A DNA stretch of 64,000 bases from assembly GCF_958298935.1 (NCBI RefSeq), contig NC_084943.1:19213001-19277000 (forward strand). Reading direction: 5' to 3'. The translations under genes were made by a program, and so were the position numbers. The notes under the pieces were generated by a model that ran no database searches, was not told the origin of the DNA, and worked only from the letters and a program-made list of their open reading frames with translations. This DNA comes from Phragmites australis (lineage: Eukaryota > Streptophyta > Magnoliopsida > Poales > Poaceae). This document shows, one piece after another, positions 46,615 to 59,275 of this stretch (position 1 is its first letter; every line of letters begins with the position of its first letter).

Positions 46615-49600
46615 CTACAATGCAACCAGTTGGTGGTGGATGTCCTCCTCTGCAAGCTTGTCGATCAACAGCTCCAATGTTTTAATGTATTTGGGCATGT
46701 AATGTTCTCCTATCATGGATCTCGCCAAGCGAATCTTACTGTACAAATGTCGAGGTGTCTCATAAAGTGTGACAACCTCATCCGGACCACCTTGCTCAGT
46801 AGTGTTTGGTTCTGCTGATGGCGATCCAACCATGTGTAATATTCTCCCTGGGGGGTATAACTGGCGGGGCTCTTGAGAAGAGGTTGACGAAGACTGCACA
46901 TCCTGATCCTCAGTCAAGGATTCTAGAAGCTCCATGGCCTCTTCACCTGTTTCTTTCAGTGCTGATTCCATTTCCTCTCTGTCGACATCCTCATTATCTG
47001 ATTCTTGAAGGTTTAGATCTCCAAGAGCGACTGAGACTAGTTCAGCAGCATCTGCTTCAGTAATTTTTTCAATTTTGACATCAGCATCGGTTTGAATTTT
47101 CATGTCCTGAGTTTGTTTTGAAGATTCGATAGTATGTTTCTGTGCAGCAACACATGACCAGCAAACTAGTGCAGGGCGTTTCTTTACAGCAGCACTGGTA
47201 TCCGTTGAAGGCTTCCTTCTAGCCTGTCAAATCACGAGGAATCGATTCATAAGTACTAGATATCATCCAAATCATTCAGTTTGAAGAACTAGTACTTGGA
47301 ATTGGAATAACAAATTTAATATACCTTCGAACTGTGAGAATGCAGCATATCGACATCTACAACCTTGGATCTTGGATCAGATACGAAGGGCACGTGGGAT
47401 CTGACGAAACTCACAGAACGGTTTACAAAACCTAAGAATCTAGTCTGCTGAATTTGATCGCGAAGTTCACGTACCCAAGATGATGCCATAACCTGCCATC
47501 ATTAACTGCAACTGTAAATATATGATATTTTTTTATCACACAAAAACTGATTGCAGGAAATAATTTTTTTTCCTTCTGTAAGCTGCATATCAACTATCCA
47601 ATATAATTTCTAGTTCCGCTTTGCTCAGCATACTCAAACATCAGCAAATAAATTTATGATGGCTGAGAAGTACCTCTGTACGCAGCTTGGAAGTAGAAAC
47701 TCTGCCCAAAGATGGCACTACGTCATTTCTATTGACAATGGTGGTAACAAAGTCTTTACCCGACTCAGCCAAGTCCCACGTCATGCAAGCAGCTGAACAG
47801 AAATAGTGGGAAATGTAAATATCAAACCAAGTATTCATACAGATCTTAGATTTTCGTACCTTAATACAGACTTAGCCTTCTGAACATCACCATGATGATA
47901 CATAACTCAACACAGCTATCTTAAAACGTTGATTGTCATTATAATTAAACATCTATAAAAGAACGTCATTTACCTTTTTTGTCATTACTTTTTTCAATAA
48001 TACGATATGCCATAGTGGGCAAGTACTACAGGCACCGGCGCAATGCGGGAGTGGCAGTTGCGGCATGAAGAAAGAGTATGTTAATTGCTTGCCAATCGTT
48101 TAGATAAACTCATTTGGTTGTTTAGATTGGATTTGATTGTTCAGATTAGTTCCTATTTGTTAGGAGTTTGTTAGCGCCACCTTCATCAATAAAAGGGGCT
48201 AGGCATCAATGAATAAAGCAAGTAGAATTCAATATATTATCTCCTCTTCCTCTCTCAAGCCCTATTTCGCCGGTGCGGCAGCCGACCACGGCTTCTAAGC
48301 CGTGCCGACAAGGTCCAAGGCCACGGCTTCCCGCCTATCACCATTACCCCCTGCGCTCTCTGCCGTTCCCGGACACAGGGCCTGTGACAATCAATGACAG
48401 AGCTCTTTCTAAAACTATAAAACACGAGGACAATCATGGACAGATGAACCTAAGAGACCTGTCATTGCAAGATATCCTGGTGCAAGGTGCCAATATGGAT
48501 TTGTAATGATTGATAACATTCACAAATGGAACTGCGATAATTTTTCTTAACTTTAGTGTTCAATAGCAAAACTATAGTTCATTGAGCTATGCATTACCTG
48601 GCCCAAATGCAATACACGTAGATGATGATAGCTTATCATTCTCACGCAGGATGTATGTTAGTATTGCGGCAATTGCAGCTCCCATTGAATGTCCAATGAT
48701 CTAAATAAAAACAAAAAACTGATTTGATTCAGTAAAATACTAAAATGAAGGGTCAGATGCAACACACAAATATTGAACATCATATATTGTCTGTGATAAC
48801 AGTTTAATATCAGCGAGTGTAAAGCTAGATGGAAAATCCTTCCAAAACAAAATAATCGAGTGTGTAGGTTGGAAAATTCTAACAGCATAACTTTTTTTCA
48901 AATAACTTCTTTTAGATTGCGCTACATAAATCTGGTTTGAGTAGATATGCACTGCATAGCTAAACAAATAAAAGAGGTCACTGAAATAACTAAAAAATTT
49001 ACAGCTATAACTCAATGAACAAAATATGTGATAGCACGTTAAAAAGTTGGCCAAAATATTTCCATAGCGGTTTGCCTAAACTTTTTAATTTCTTGAGTGT
49101 TGTCCACTTCTCTCTACTAAAGGTAGACTAACTTCTACTTTACACCTAAGTACTTTGGAGGGGTTTTTCTTGCCATTCTTGCTCAGCACTAGAGGTGTAC
49201 GAAATTCATTGAAGATATTTAACTGCCAGAACACTTCAAAGATTTTCACCCTGGCTTCAAGCCAAGAAATTTGGTTTCACTCTGCTACAACTTGCAGTAG
49301 CACTTGCTTTAGTGCCCACAACTTAAGTTGATTCTTGTGCAATTAACTCAGTGGTTAGGTAAGCATCTACAGCGAATTGCAAGCGAAGTACTGAAGTCAA
49401 TACAGAAGCAGAAAGTTGTAGTTCACTAGTTCGACAACATATCCCAGTCCCAAGGAGAAGAGAAAGTGGAAATCTACAATTCACGTAGTATATAACATAA
49501 TGGGACAATGGTTAGTGTCTACAATGCAGAGAGTTAAACATTGAACAATTATCCGTGGATAACTGGATATTCACAGAAACTGAAAGGAATTACCTTAATT

Positions 49601-51838
49601 CCATAGCCTGGGAATTGCTCGACTGCTTTACTTAGGCAGGGAATGGCCTGGTTTGCAATCCAGCGAGCTGCTGCAACCATCCCACAATGGGCATACCCCA
49701 GCACTAAGTTGGAGACACGACCTTCTTGCACCACAACATGGTGAAATGGAACGTCTGCACCAGTTGCTGCTGTCAGACGTTCCTTAACACTGATAGCCCC
49801 CCGAATGAAAAGGAGAAAGCATTTGGTACTTCTGTCGCAAACAACTGTGAAAGCAGGCTTCAGGAGCTGCATCGATAGCACAGAACTTCAACCCAGTAGT
49901 CTTGATTCATTATCAGTACTAAAATGAACAGTAAATTATTGGCTCAAAACAAGTTTGCAAAAGTTGCAACACGTAATTGGCAACAAAGAGTTGACTGATA
50001 CTTACGCACCCTAGCCTTAGATTTCTTTATAAGAACATCATTCTGGGCATATCCACCAAACTCCAGAAACACATCGTATGGCTTCTTCGAGAAATACATG
50101 CATAGCCTCAGATATCTGTTTAGTGAAATCAGCTCCTGCCTCACCTCAGGTCCATCCAGTGGTACAGAATCGCTTCCAGCATACTCATGCTGCAGATTAC
50201 CCTGAAACAACGAACTGATATGTCATATCCATGCCAAATATATATGTATTCGCGGCTGATACAATAGAGGCCAAAGAACAAGAAGTTCATCTGTACTTAG
50301 CATTCTAGAGTGTAGAATATTTTGAGCAGCTAAAGGCAACTAGCATCTATTCCTGAAGTTCAAACCCAACTATTGCTTAGCTTTGCATTTCTGGAGGCTA
50401 AATTAATCAAAGTGGAGTTCGGTTTTTGGGAGGGAAAGTAGGTTGGTTATACATACAAAATCCTCTTATTTAAGAACAAGGAGCAAAATTTAATAGGTAT
50501 GCTAAAGTAGTTCCACTTCAATGACGGACCAAATCACCAAATACATGAAACACTGTTATATCTTGGTCGTGAGGTGAAAAGGTAATTACATATGAACATT
50601 CCTTCAAAACTGATGGCATCATTCGTTAGAGTGTTCCTCGAGTTAGGTATCATTAAAAAATTCTCCAAAATTACTACGACAACATGATTCTTCGCAAACC
50701 TTATTGTAGCGCAACAGCCATGACAACCCAGTCCTCTGGCAAACAAGGGACGAGTACCCCCTTAACCTCCAAGCTAGGACATGTTGCAACCTCACAAAGT
50801 ATTAAGCTTGACTTGGTCCCCAAACAAAGCTACTCTGTGGTTTTGCCGTGAAAATGAAAGGAAAATATTTTCAGTAATAACGAAAGAAACACAGATTATT
50901 TTCCCGCTACTTTTTAACTTTTTTTTTTTTTGCGAACTTGCCACTTTTAAAACGAACTAATCAAGAAGCAGTTAATTACTTAGTCCTAGAGCAACTCAGA
51001 ACAAGCCAAGATGGGATCAAGTTCCTAATCCACGCTATTTTTCTTTTTAAAAAATGCAGATGCACTGCCAATCAATCACACAAGGGGAAAGAAAGAAAGA
51101 AAGAAAGTCCTAATCCACAACATAAATGGCAAAAAAAATCAGGGTAAAAGAAAAAATCAATTTGCACAGATTGCACATTTCTCCTTCGTCCTTCGTTGCA
51201 CGCAAGCGCAAGATCCTTCCTAGAGATACTTTTCTTTTCGTAAATAAAATAAAGAGGCATCTTACGAATAAGGTAAAAAAGAAAAAAGAAAAAACGAAAT
51301 AATAGCTTAGTCGAGAAAAATCCCGCGGAAGCAGCCAATCACCTCCAAGGTACCAAAACACCCCCCCTCCCCCGACAAAACAAAAATCTAACAAAAAATA
51401 TCGCGCAAGAACAAGCCAAGAATAAGTCAATCTTCCATGGCGCAATGGAGAGAGTGCAGGGTGCTAGTCGTACGCAGCCCCGATGACCACGGCACCAACC
51501 TGCTGCCGCATGTAGTACTTGATCCCGAAGGCGAGCTCCCCGAGGGGCCACTTTCCGATCGTCTCGCGCCAGGTGAACCGCACGGTCCTGGCGGCCAGCG
51601 CCGCCGCCTCGCCCCACCCGGCGGGGGCGCGCTCCGGCCACCGCCGCGCGCGCGACGCCCGCCGCGCCCGAGCCTCCTCCTTCCTCCGCCGCCTCGACGC
51701 GGCCGCCGCCGACATCGCCGAAGATATCAGCTGGTCCTCCCGGCCGCCGTCGGCGGCGTCCCCGCAGAGCCGGCCCGACAGGACCAGGTACACCAGTACC
51801 GCCGTCCCCGCCGCCGTCGCCATCCCCGTCGCGCCCAT
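46615..51838 (-). CDS. Class 3 (DAGL-like) lipase, 7 exons
   Basis: Exons (high to low): 51500-51838, 50010-50201, 49594-49866, 48598-48700, 47674-47792, 47325-47492, 46615-47223. All are GT-AG and in phase, giving 600 residues. The start is the first in-frame ATG; a second Met lies five codons on. A hydrophobic stretch at residues 6-25 suggests a signal anchor. A Lipase_3 N-terminal-type region follows (RQELISLNRYLRLCMYFSKK, then RGAISVKERLTAATG). The alpha/beta-hydrolase core has the nucleophile motif GHSMG with Ser273, the likely acid Asp326 in NRNDVVPSL, and the likely His528 in LYPPGRILHM. The order matches plant mono-/diacylglycerol lipases that hydrolyse acyl esters at membranes. An acidic low-complexity stretch at about 460-515 separates acid and His. 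All three catalytic positions are present, so the enzyme should be active. The exact substrate is not shown. Confidence 0.92.
48020..48400. mobile_element. LTR-like insertion in lipase intron 4 (tentative)
   Basis: Within the intron at 47793-48597 lies a stretch unlike the AT-rich intron. It holds TTGTTAGGAGTTTGTTAGCG, a TAAAAGG/AATAAAGCAAG region, and then a pyrimidine-rich and GC-rich end (CCTCTTCCTCTCTCAAGCCC). This layout is typical of copia-type LTRs. Ends and target duplication were not found. Confidence 0.35.
51087..51106. repeat. (GAAA)n microsatellite in lipase intron 1
   Basis: About five GAAA units in the first intron of the lipase gene (50202-51499). Confidence 0.9.
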
Positions 51839-52613
51839 ATGCGCACGAGCGCGAGCGCGTGCGCGTGCGTGCTCGCGTTTCTTGCGCGTGTATGTGTGCA
51901 GGTGTCGGAGAGGGGAGGAGGGTGGTGCCGTGGTGGTCGCGCCGGGAGAGGAGACGGCAGGAGGGGCGCTGCGGTTTACGTGGGGGCGGCTAAATTGGAG
52001 GGAGACCGTGGTGGAAAAGACGGCTTTGCCCTTGTGGGTTTCACTACTTTTCGAGAGCTCGGGGCCCACCTGCAGTCAGTTGTGACCAGCTTTGAGCTCA
52101 ATCTAGCCACTCTAGGCTAATTTCATTTCAAACTCTTTTATGTTTAAGAGTTTGTTTCGAAAGGAAGGACTATATATATACTAAATCTTTATAATATTCA
52201 AAATTATACTAAATCTTTATAATATTCAAAATTATACTAAATCTTTATAATATTCAAAATTATACTAAATCTTAAGGATTCAAATACGAATAAACATCCT
52301 CGAGACAGGAAAGGTGGTCGGATTTCTTCCCAATACACTTAAAATAATTGGTCACAATGACATTGTAGGTGTGATAAAATAAAGTGTTTGTTGCAAATCT
52401 AAGGCCACGATGAACAGCAGGGAAATAGACTTGCTCCTAGTACATGTTGGAACTATATATAGCAAGGGCATGGTGCTGTAAAAGAAATCCAAAACTCTAG
52501 TCGGATCAAGCTCAAGCTTGCCCGAGTTATGTTTACTATCCTTCACTTGGGCTGATTCAAAGCATCGTCCACATTAAATTTGTGTTCTTTCAAATCAAGC
52601 TCAAGCATGCACA
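51839..52613. other. Lipase 5' region and intergenic DNA
   Basis: GC-rich leader sequence up to about 52090, with a GCGCGAGCGCGTGCG-type run at 51845-51880, is followed by AT-rich DNA. The frames at 51437-52120 on the plus strand are antisense shadows of lipase exon 1. Confidence 0.5.
52177..52274. repeat. 28-bp AT-rich tandem repeat, 3.5 copies
   Basis: The unit beginning TATACTAAATCTTTATAATA starts at 52177, 52205, 52233 and 52261. The first three copies are identical and the last is cut after CTT. Confidence 0.95.
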
Positions 52614-55600
52614 GACTACTATAGAACTGGACTTATATATCAGCCCATCACTATCGATTCCTCATAGATCGATAATGATGGGGAATCACTGCCGGTTCAT
52701 TAGCTACGCGAAAATAATCAACTATCATGGCTTATGAACTGACAGTGATAAGGATCATCACTGCCGGCTTAATCTATCAGCCGGCAGTGATGCACTCACA
52801 CATCATCACTGTTGGCTTAATCTACTGATCGGTAGTGATATCTCTACACTATTGTCGGTGGATTATATAAGCCGGTAGTGATATTCTACTTTTCCCTACC
52901 TTCTTCTACCTCGAGCTAACAAAGCTATTTCAATACTCTCTCTCTCACACAAAATCTCCTATGACAACAACCACTTCATCTCTTCTCCCGTATTGATTTC
53001 CTCATCACTGAAGCTCAATTTTGATCAAGAAGAAAGTCTAGATGAGCTCTCTTTAGCCATCCAAACAAAATCTTCTCTTTCCTCTCCATTTGCTCATTTG
53101 CCATTTCTTCATTTTTTTTTAGGATAAATGAACTCTGGATTTTTCACCAACAGCAAGTAAGCTTCTAGCAGGAGGCTCTTGAGCTCAAGTAAGTTGAAAT
53201 CCCTAAAATTAATCCTATATTTAGTATTTTAACTCAAAATGTTATTTGAACCATAGGAATAAATTAGAAGTCTACAATATAGAAATTTTAATATAAACAT
53301 ATTTATTTTTGATTTTTAATAAATTAAAAAAATTAGCCATGATAATTAGGTATGTAGCAAGATCTAATTATACCTTACTTTTGTTATAGAAGCTTCAATT
53401 TCTCTGCACGCGCGCGAAACTAAAACAAATTTTTTGCACCCCCACACCAATAGTAAAAAGGGATTTCATTACCGGTGGACATATTAGGCTGGCAGTGAAA
53501 CTACTTTCACTGCCGGTCATCCTATTGAGTCTGCAGTGAAGATACTCTTTCAAATTTAAATAAATATGTATTAGGATTTTAGGTCAATAGAATGTTAGTA
53601 AATATAGATAGTACAAACTAAATCGAAAACTATTAAATAGCAGCGGTTTGTTCGTTCTTACTTGGTGCAAGTTATGGATTCAATTCTCTGGGCGCGTGCG
53701 TGAAACTAAAACAAAGTTTTTGCAGGGCGCGTGCGTGAAACTAAAACAAAGTTTTTGCACCTCGCGGTACCAACAGTGAAAGGGTTTCATTGCCGGTGGA
53801 CATATTTTACCCGCAGTGAAACTACTTTCACTGTCGGTGGATTTATTGGGCCAGTAGTGAAAGTAGTTTCACTGCCGGTCGTCCTATTGAGCCAGCAGTG
53901 AAGGTACCCTTTCACTATCGGTGCTCATATTGAGCTGGCAATGAAATCCCTCCCCTATATAATTGCTCAACGCTCGTCCTCTGACACTTAGAAAAAATTT
54001 CCCATCCTGTGCCCTCCTTGCTGAAACGCCTCCCGTCGCCTCCTCCCCGACGTCGCCGTCCCCGCCGCATCCTCCCCAACGCTGTCGTCCCTGGATCCCC
54101 GTCGTCCCAGTCACGGAGGCCGCCGTGCCCAGAGCCCCGTTGTCCTCGTCCCGGAGGCCGCCATCTCCGTCCTCGACGCCACCGTATCCCATTTTGCTCG
54201 TGCCGCCGTAGTCCGTGCCCGCCCGCCTCACCGACCGATAGAGCAAAGGTAACTTTTATCATCACCTCCCTCCCTACTCTGTTAATCTGGACAATAGGTT
54301 ACATGTGCTTTATGCTTTGTGATGAAAGAATGCACTGAGACTGGGCTTGATTTCTGAGTACACTAGTATAGACCTAGATGTTACTTGTTGCATGTTCGGT
54401 TTTGTACCTATACACTGAGAAATCCATATTGGTTTGGCTATCCAGTGCAATACATGTTAAATTGATCTCTGGATGTGTGCTGCTATGAGTTCAAAGTCTG
54501 TCTAATATACTTGATACTTGGTAAATTGTTATGTTAGCTTCTCTGAGCAGTCATTTTGCAAACTGATATTTAGTTCTCCTATCTCGGCATTTTCTTATTT
54601 ATTCTGTTCAGAATTTATGCACTTTGTTAGCATAGTAGCCATATCCATGATGATGTCTTAAATTTTGAAGAACTAGATCATATTCTATTTGCTAGCTAAA
54701 ATCTCAGAAACGTTGCACTGTCTATGATGTATTCACTAGAACAATTAGGGAGTAAAACTTTAACAGTTCTTAGGCCAATTGTTACTCAATATCTGAGAGT
54801 ACTTTTACATAAATTATGTTCCTGTTGTCCATTACTTTCTGTATACATGATGAGAGATACTATCCTTTATGGCTTGTTGTCTTTTTATCTCAAGATCATG
54901 TGTAATCAATACTTTGAATATTCTCTTGTATTTTGATATGTGGTATAATATCCATGCTTTTGAAATACTAGTTAGTTTGGCTATCTAGTGCAATACTAGT
55001 TCACAGAGTATTAGTGTGGTTTGTAGTATATCATTTTTGTATATTCTCTGAAATTTAGGACTGCTATGACATGGTATGTTATTCATCATGGTCGGCAAAT
55101 TAGAGTATTCTTCAGTTGGGAGAAATACCACACACAAGTTAATGGATTCAAAGGAGCATATTACAAAGGATACAAGTCCAAACATGAAGCTGTTGCAGCA
55201 TACAACAGTCAAATCATCCAAGCCGAGCTAAAATTAGCTAACTTCGAATATAACAAGAAATGTGATGTCACGTGTAAAGATGTTATAATCCTAGTTCTGA
55301 TTGTAATCATCATTATTTTGCTATGTAAGATATAGGTATAGGGATACTGGACTGGCTACACTCGATCGATTTTTCGGGAGGTGACCTGTGAGAACTATTA
55401 TGTATATATATGTGATATGAATTACTATGTATTAATGAATATATCTTTATTATTGGTTTACATTACATATGTCCCATTGTATGTATGTATTGAGTGAGAG
55501 AGAGATGGAGAGATCGAGGATAGAGAGGGAGGATAGGGCCGGAGTAGAAGGGAGGAGACACAACACTGCCGGCTGAAACCACTAGCCGATAGTGATACCC

Positions 55601-55737
55601 AGAGCATTACTACCAGCCGAATACCTCAGCCGGCAGTAATATTCGCTGACTATCACTACCTGTTACCCACTGCTGGCTCCAAAACCGATAATGAATGGGG
55701 TTTTGGAGCCGACAGTGAAGGGGGTTCTATAGTAGTG
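52614..55737. mobile_element. Non-autonomous CACTA-type element A with captured gene
   Basis: The left end GACTACTATAGAAC and the right end, inverted, CACTACTATAGAAC are terminal inverted repeats differing at the first base. The flanking trinucleotides are ACA and ACG. Subterminal regions (52650-52900, 53460-53950, 55560-55735) are full of CACTGCCGG/CCGGCAGTG repeats in both orientations, as in En/Spm elements. There is no transposase. The interior carries a gene-like unit (53950-55335). The 3124-bp length and imperfect ends suggest an old non-autonomous element. Confidence 0.7.
53950..55335 (+). CDS. Gene inside CACTA element: RNase H1 N-terminal-like domain plus membrane tail
   Basis: A TATA-like TATATAATT near 53955 is followed by a GC-rich leader. 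A possible donor lies at about 54249 (GCAAAG|GTAAC), and an acceptor at 55058 (AATTTAG|GACTG). The ORF then starts at ATG 55066 and runs 89 residues to 55335. It opens MTWYVIHHGRQIRVFFSWEK and continues with QVNGFKGAYYKGYKSKHEA, a good match to the small domain at the N-terminus of eukaryotic RNase H1, which binds RNA/DNA hybrids (also called the viroplasmin domain). After about residue 50 the similarity stops and the C-terminus is a hydrophobic helix (VIILVLIVIIIILL). No RNase H catalytic domain follows. The upstream exon is inferred, the ORF is seen, and the role is unknown. Confidence 0.5.
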
Positions 55738-56298
55738 ACGATGTTGTTCAGCCTTACTTTTGGGTTCTTTCAATATTTCTTTGCATGGATTTCATCTAAT
55801 TTCGTCTAAGTTTGTGCATCGTGTGTAGTGACGTGGTTATCTTCGTTAATTTCTCACCCCTTTTTGGATGAGTTGAATTATCATATGCTTAACAACTGCT
55901 TACTTAATATGCATAGGATTGTTGCCTTGTAGAGAAAGTAAGGATAAGCTTGTGCTGAACTATGAAATTGCTCATTAGCAAAAAAAAAATGAAATTACTA
56001 ATAATTATTTTACCACAAGATAATCAACCATTTATTTTCTTGATCGTTCACTCCAATGTATGATGCTTATTAAACAATGGCTTGCAATGATCGATGCGAG
56101 CATACCATTCCAAGAAGCTCATCATTAGGTCAAGACACAAAATCAGTTTTTCAAATGTAACCAAACTAAACTTTTTTTTCCAAAGTTTGATTTCTGCCAA
56201 CTTGCGCCTCGGTTTCCTAGGTTTGTTTCAAATTTTCATTAATTTCATATTAGTCTGATTAAATCTATTAATTGGTTGTCTCAATCCTCATAAATTTG
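55738..56298. other. Intergenic, nothing recognised
   Basis: AT-rich sequence with an A-run at 55980. No gene or repeat ends were found. Confidence 0.4.
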
Positions 56299-56300
56299 TA

Positions 56301-56559
56301 CTCCCTCCGTCAAAAATTATAGGGTGTATTAGGATTTTAAAAAAATCTTTGAAAGTATATTTTAAAAATTAATTTATTTTGTAATATATTATCATTACTA
56401 CAAAATCAATATTGTATTAAAAGATTTATAAAATATTAATTTATTAATATAACTTTTGTACATTAAAACATGCTTACAATTTGATAATTGTTGGTTAAAA
56501 TTTAAAAAGTTTGATTTTTTTTAAATACTAATACGTCCTATATTTTGAGACGAATGGAG
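56301..56559. mobile_element. Stowaway MITE 1
   Basis: 259 bp with CTCCCTCCGTC at the left and ACGAATGGAG at the right, in inverted relation. It is flanked by TA at 56299-56300 and 56560-56561, and very AT-rich inside. These are the hallmarks of Tc1/mariner-derived Stowaway elements. Confidence 0.9.
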
Positions 56560-56561
56560 TA

Positions 56562-57160
56562 TGTTAGATGTTGTCATTTGTTCACTTTAAAAAAAAAAAT
56601 CCATATATGATCGTATGACCTATGTGTTGTCCGACTAAAGATGTCTACAAGCAGATATTAGCTTGAGGAAAGTCTTGTTAATTGGACTATTTGGACTTTG
56701 GACTTGGTCCAACATGCATTAGTTTTCCTATTACCCACCAAACAAGGACACAATTTGAAAACTCTATTTTAGTTTTCCGGGCAAGGGCATTCCGGCCAAT
56801 CCAAATGCATGGCAGGGTCCAAGCAGCAGGTGCCTCTGTGAAGCCGGAATCTGCCATTGGTGAGGGAGAATATGGGAGAGCATATGCATGGAAGCTCCCT
56901 CGCCGATGTACGTGGCCCCCACATCCTGGAGAGGAGAGGCAGGTCACACATCACGACCAAGTTTAATTTGGCAAGAAACATTTGTTAATCAAGTGAGCAA
57001 ATCTGTTTGGATCAAACTGTGATTGTGTGAAAGAAATGGTTGCAGCTCAAACTTGGAGGATGAATAACTTATTGGGGGATGATGTTTATTCTTCTGGTAT
57101 CTCTGTGATTTTATGCCTGGATATTCCATGCTTGCAAGGCTAGATTTGAGCTCCCTATGG
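56562..57160. other. Intergenic, nothing supported
   Basis: The overlapping frames at 56682-56981 lie on both strands without a domain. Confidence 0.4.
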
Positions 57161-57389
57161 ACCATATCTAAATTTTTTTTATTTTTTTCCTTTCTAATTT
57201 CACTTCTTATTCTTATTTTTTTTTATTTTTTTCTCATCTCTAACAGCTTTTTTTAAGGGAATCGTAAAAGAAAATAAGAGAGAATCCTAGATGAAAGTAA
57301 TAGAAAAGAGAATCACTTCTTTAACAGAAACCGTTGGAGCGTTAAAGAGAACGAGGATCTATTCAGAAAAGAAACCGTTAAAGATAGTC
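57161..57389. mobile_element. Third copy of the Harbinger-type MITE family, reversed
   Basis: The right end, inverted, is GACTATCTTTAACGGTTTC, followed outside by TTA, the same duplication as in the copy at 20950. The interior read in reverse keeps AGGATTCTCTCTTATTTTC and ACGATTCCC...AGCTGTTAGAGATGAG. The left end near 57161 is diverged and its flank does not match. Confidence 0.6.
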
Positions 57390-58219
57390 TTATTCATTTT
57401 AGCACGTAAAACTCATATGCGTGGACCGGTCTAATTCGTTCATGATTAGCCAAACTGCCTTATCATGCGGAGTTCTTTGCGTTACTATCGTGGTACCTTG
57501 TACGCTTAAGGTTCTTAAGTACACGCATATCTATTCAAATAGCAATCCATTACTGTACGTAGTTACAAATTATATTTCCTATAGCTCTTTTCACATTTTC
57601 CATGACCACTCACTCGGTGAATATCAATTCCCTGATTTCTTCTGCATTCTTATTTCTTACGACCGTTTATAATTATTGTTGCGACGTAACCAAAGAATCA
57701 ACCAATCTATGCTCGGCGATAAGGTGACACAAATGGTTTTACGGGTAACCGCAAGACGAGATGCTGCGCTGTTGTTCTAACGCTCATCTCGCCCTCTCTC
57801 TCGAGCCGCACACACAGTCTTCTCCGCAGAAGATCCGCCGATGACGGGATTAGAGTAGTATCATTGGGCATGAAGTACCATCTGCCACTCTAAACAGCTT
57901 TCACCGCGCCAACTGACAGTGGGGCCCACCCCTCCGGTTTGCGGGCCCTGCCAGGTCAACGAGCGCAGGCGCACGAGGGGGACACGAGACGTGCCGCCGT
58001 GGTACGTACTAGGGCCAGCAACAGCAGCAGCAATGTTCTCTTTTCTTAATTTGGTGTACCGATCATGGCATGCATCATGCTACCAAATCATTACGGACAT
58101 GATCTTTAGGTAGATAAAGCTGGAGACACGTCAGCTTGGTATGTAGGCATACATGTACTACCTGGCTTATATGTCACTTCATTATTATAGATTGCTAATG
58201 GGTCTTGACATTGATAAGA
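57390..58219. other. Intergenic, nothing supported
   Basis: Short frames without a domain. No repeat ends were recognised. Confidence 0.4.
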
Positions 58220-59275
58220 CATTACTACTAGTTTAAAAGTCGTATTAGAAGAATCAACGAATGTAGCTTATGAATTAACAGTAATCAAATGTATTATTGT
58301 CGGTTGATGGCTTGAGTCGATTTTGATGCTTTATTGTTAGTTGAGGACACCAGCCGACAGTGATATATGAACTATCATTATCAGTTCTAGCTACAACTCG
58401 ACAGTAATAGTTCGTCAAGTATCATTGTCGGTTCGTGTTATTGAACCGACATTGATAATAGATATCACTGTCGGTTCGTGTGATGAGCACACAGTAATAA
58501 TAGATAATAACTTATCTTAAAATATTCATAACTTTTTTTTATGAAATTGGATGGTGAAAAACTTTATATAAAAATTGTAGCTCTTGACGAGATCTACAAC
58601 TTTTTAGTTGAAAATTTTTACTGAACATTGTACGTATTGGATATAAACTTTTTCATACGGAGTCGGATGAAGATAAACTTTATATTAACATTATAGAACT
58701 CAATGAGATGTATAACTTCGTAGTTGATAACTTTTAGGATCATTTAGATGTGCAAATAGCCGTTCAAACGTTTCATCATAAGAGGTCAAAAGGATTGATT
58801 TTGCTATTATACTTAACAACGAATGAGATGTGAGATGGTTAGAGAGGTCATGCACATGGAGCTTCTGATCGAGGTCGTGAGTTCGAGTCCTGTAAATCAC
58901 GTGAAAAAATAGCGAGTGAGCAGTGATCGGTATTCGAGCTTCTGGTCGAGGGCGGGTGAGTAGTAGTCGGTCGGGTGCCTCTGGTCAAAAAAAAATATTT
59001 TTTTTTTACTTTTTTCAGCCACAAACACGTTGAATCGAGGATCGGCAATGACTGTCAGCTGAAGCCTTCAGTAGTGATAACGTCTTCACTGTTAGTCCCC
59101 AGGGCGACAGTGATAGTCGGAGAGCCTTCAGCCAGCAGTGATAACCCTTTCAATGCTGATCCCTAAGCCGGTAGTGATAACCGGGGACTATCACTACCTG
59201 TTGCCTATTGCTGGCTCTAAAACCAGCAGTGAAGAGGTTTTGCAGTCGGCACTGTTAAGGGTTTCTACAGTAGTG
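58220..59275. mobile_element. Non-autonomous CACTA-type element B
   Basis: The right end, inverted, is CACTACTGTAGAAACCC. The left end CATTACTACTAG is a weak match. The right subterminal region (59060-59275) closely follows element A (CTATCACTACCTGTTGCC, CTGGCTCTAAAACC). The left region holds TATCACTGTCGGTTCGTG. The middle shares with element C a repeat around TCATAACTTTTT...GACGAGATCTACAACTTT and a tRNA-B-box-like GAGTTCGAGTCC near 58879. No target duplication was found, so the left edge is approximate. Confidence 0.65.

Noticed and set aside
51437..52120. Long plus-strand ORFs (188-227 codons) over the lipase start
   Set aside because: GC-rich shadow frames opposite lipase exon 1. The minus strand carries the conserved protein.
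54009..54338. Pro/Arg-rich ORF as a separate gene in CACTA element A
   Set aside because: Overlapping open frames exist on both strands; it is better explained as the GC-rich leader of the unit that ends with the 55066-55335 ORF.
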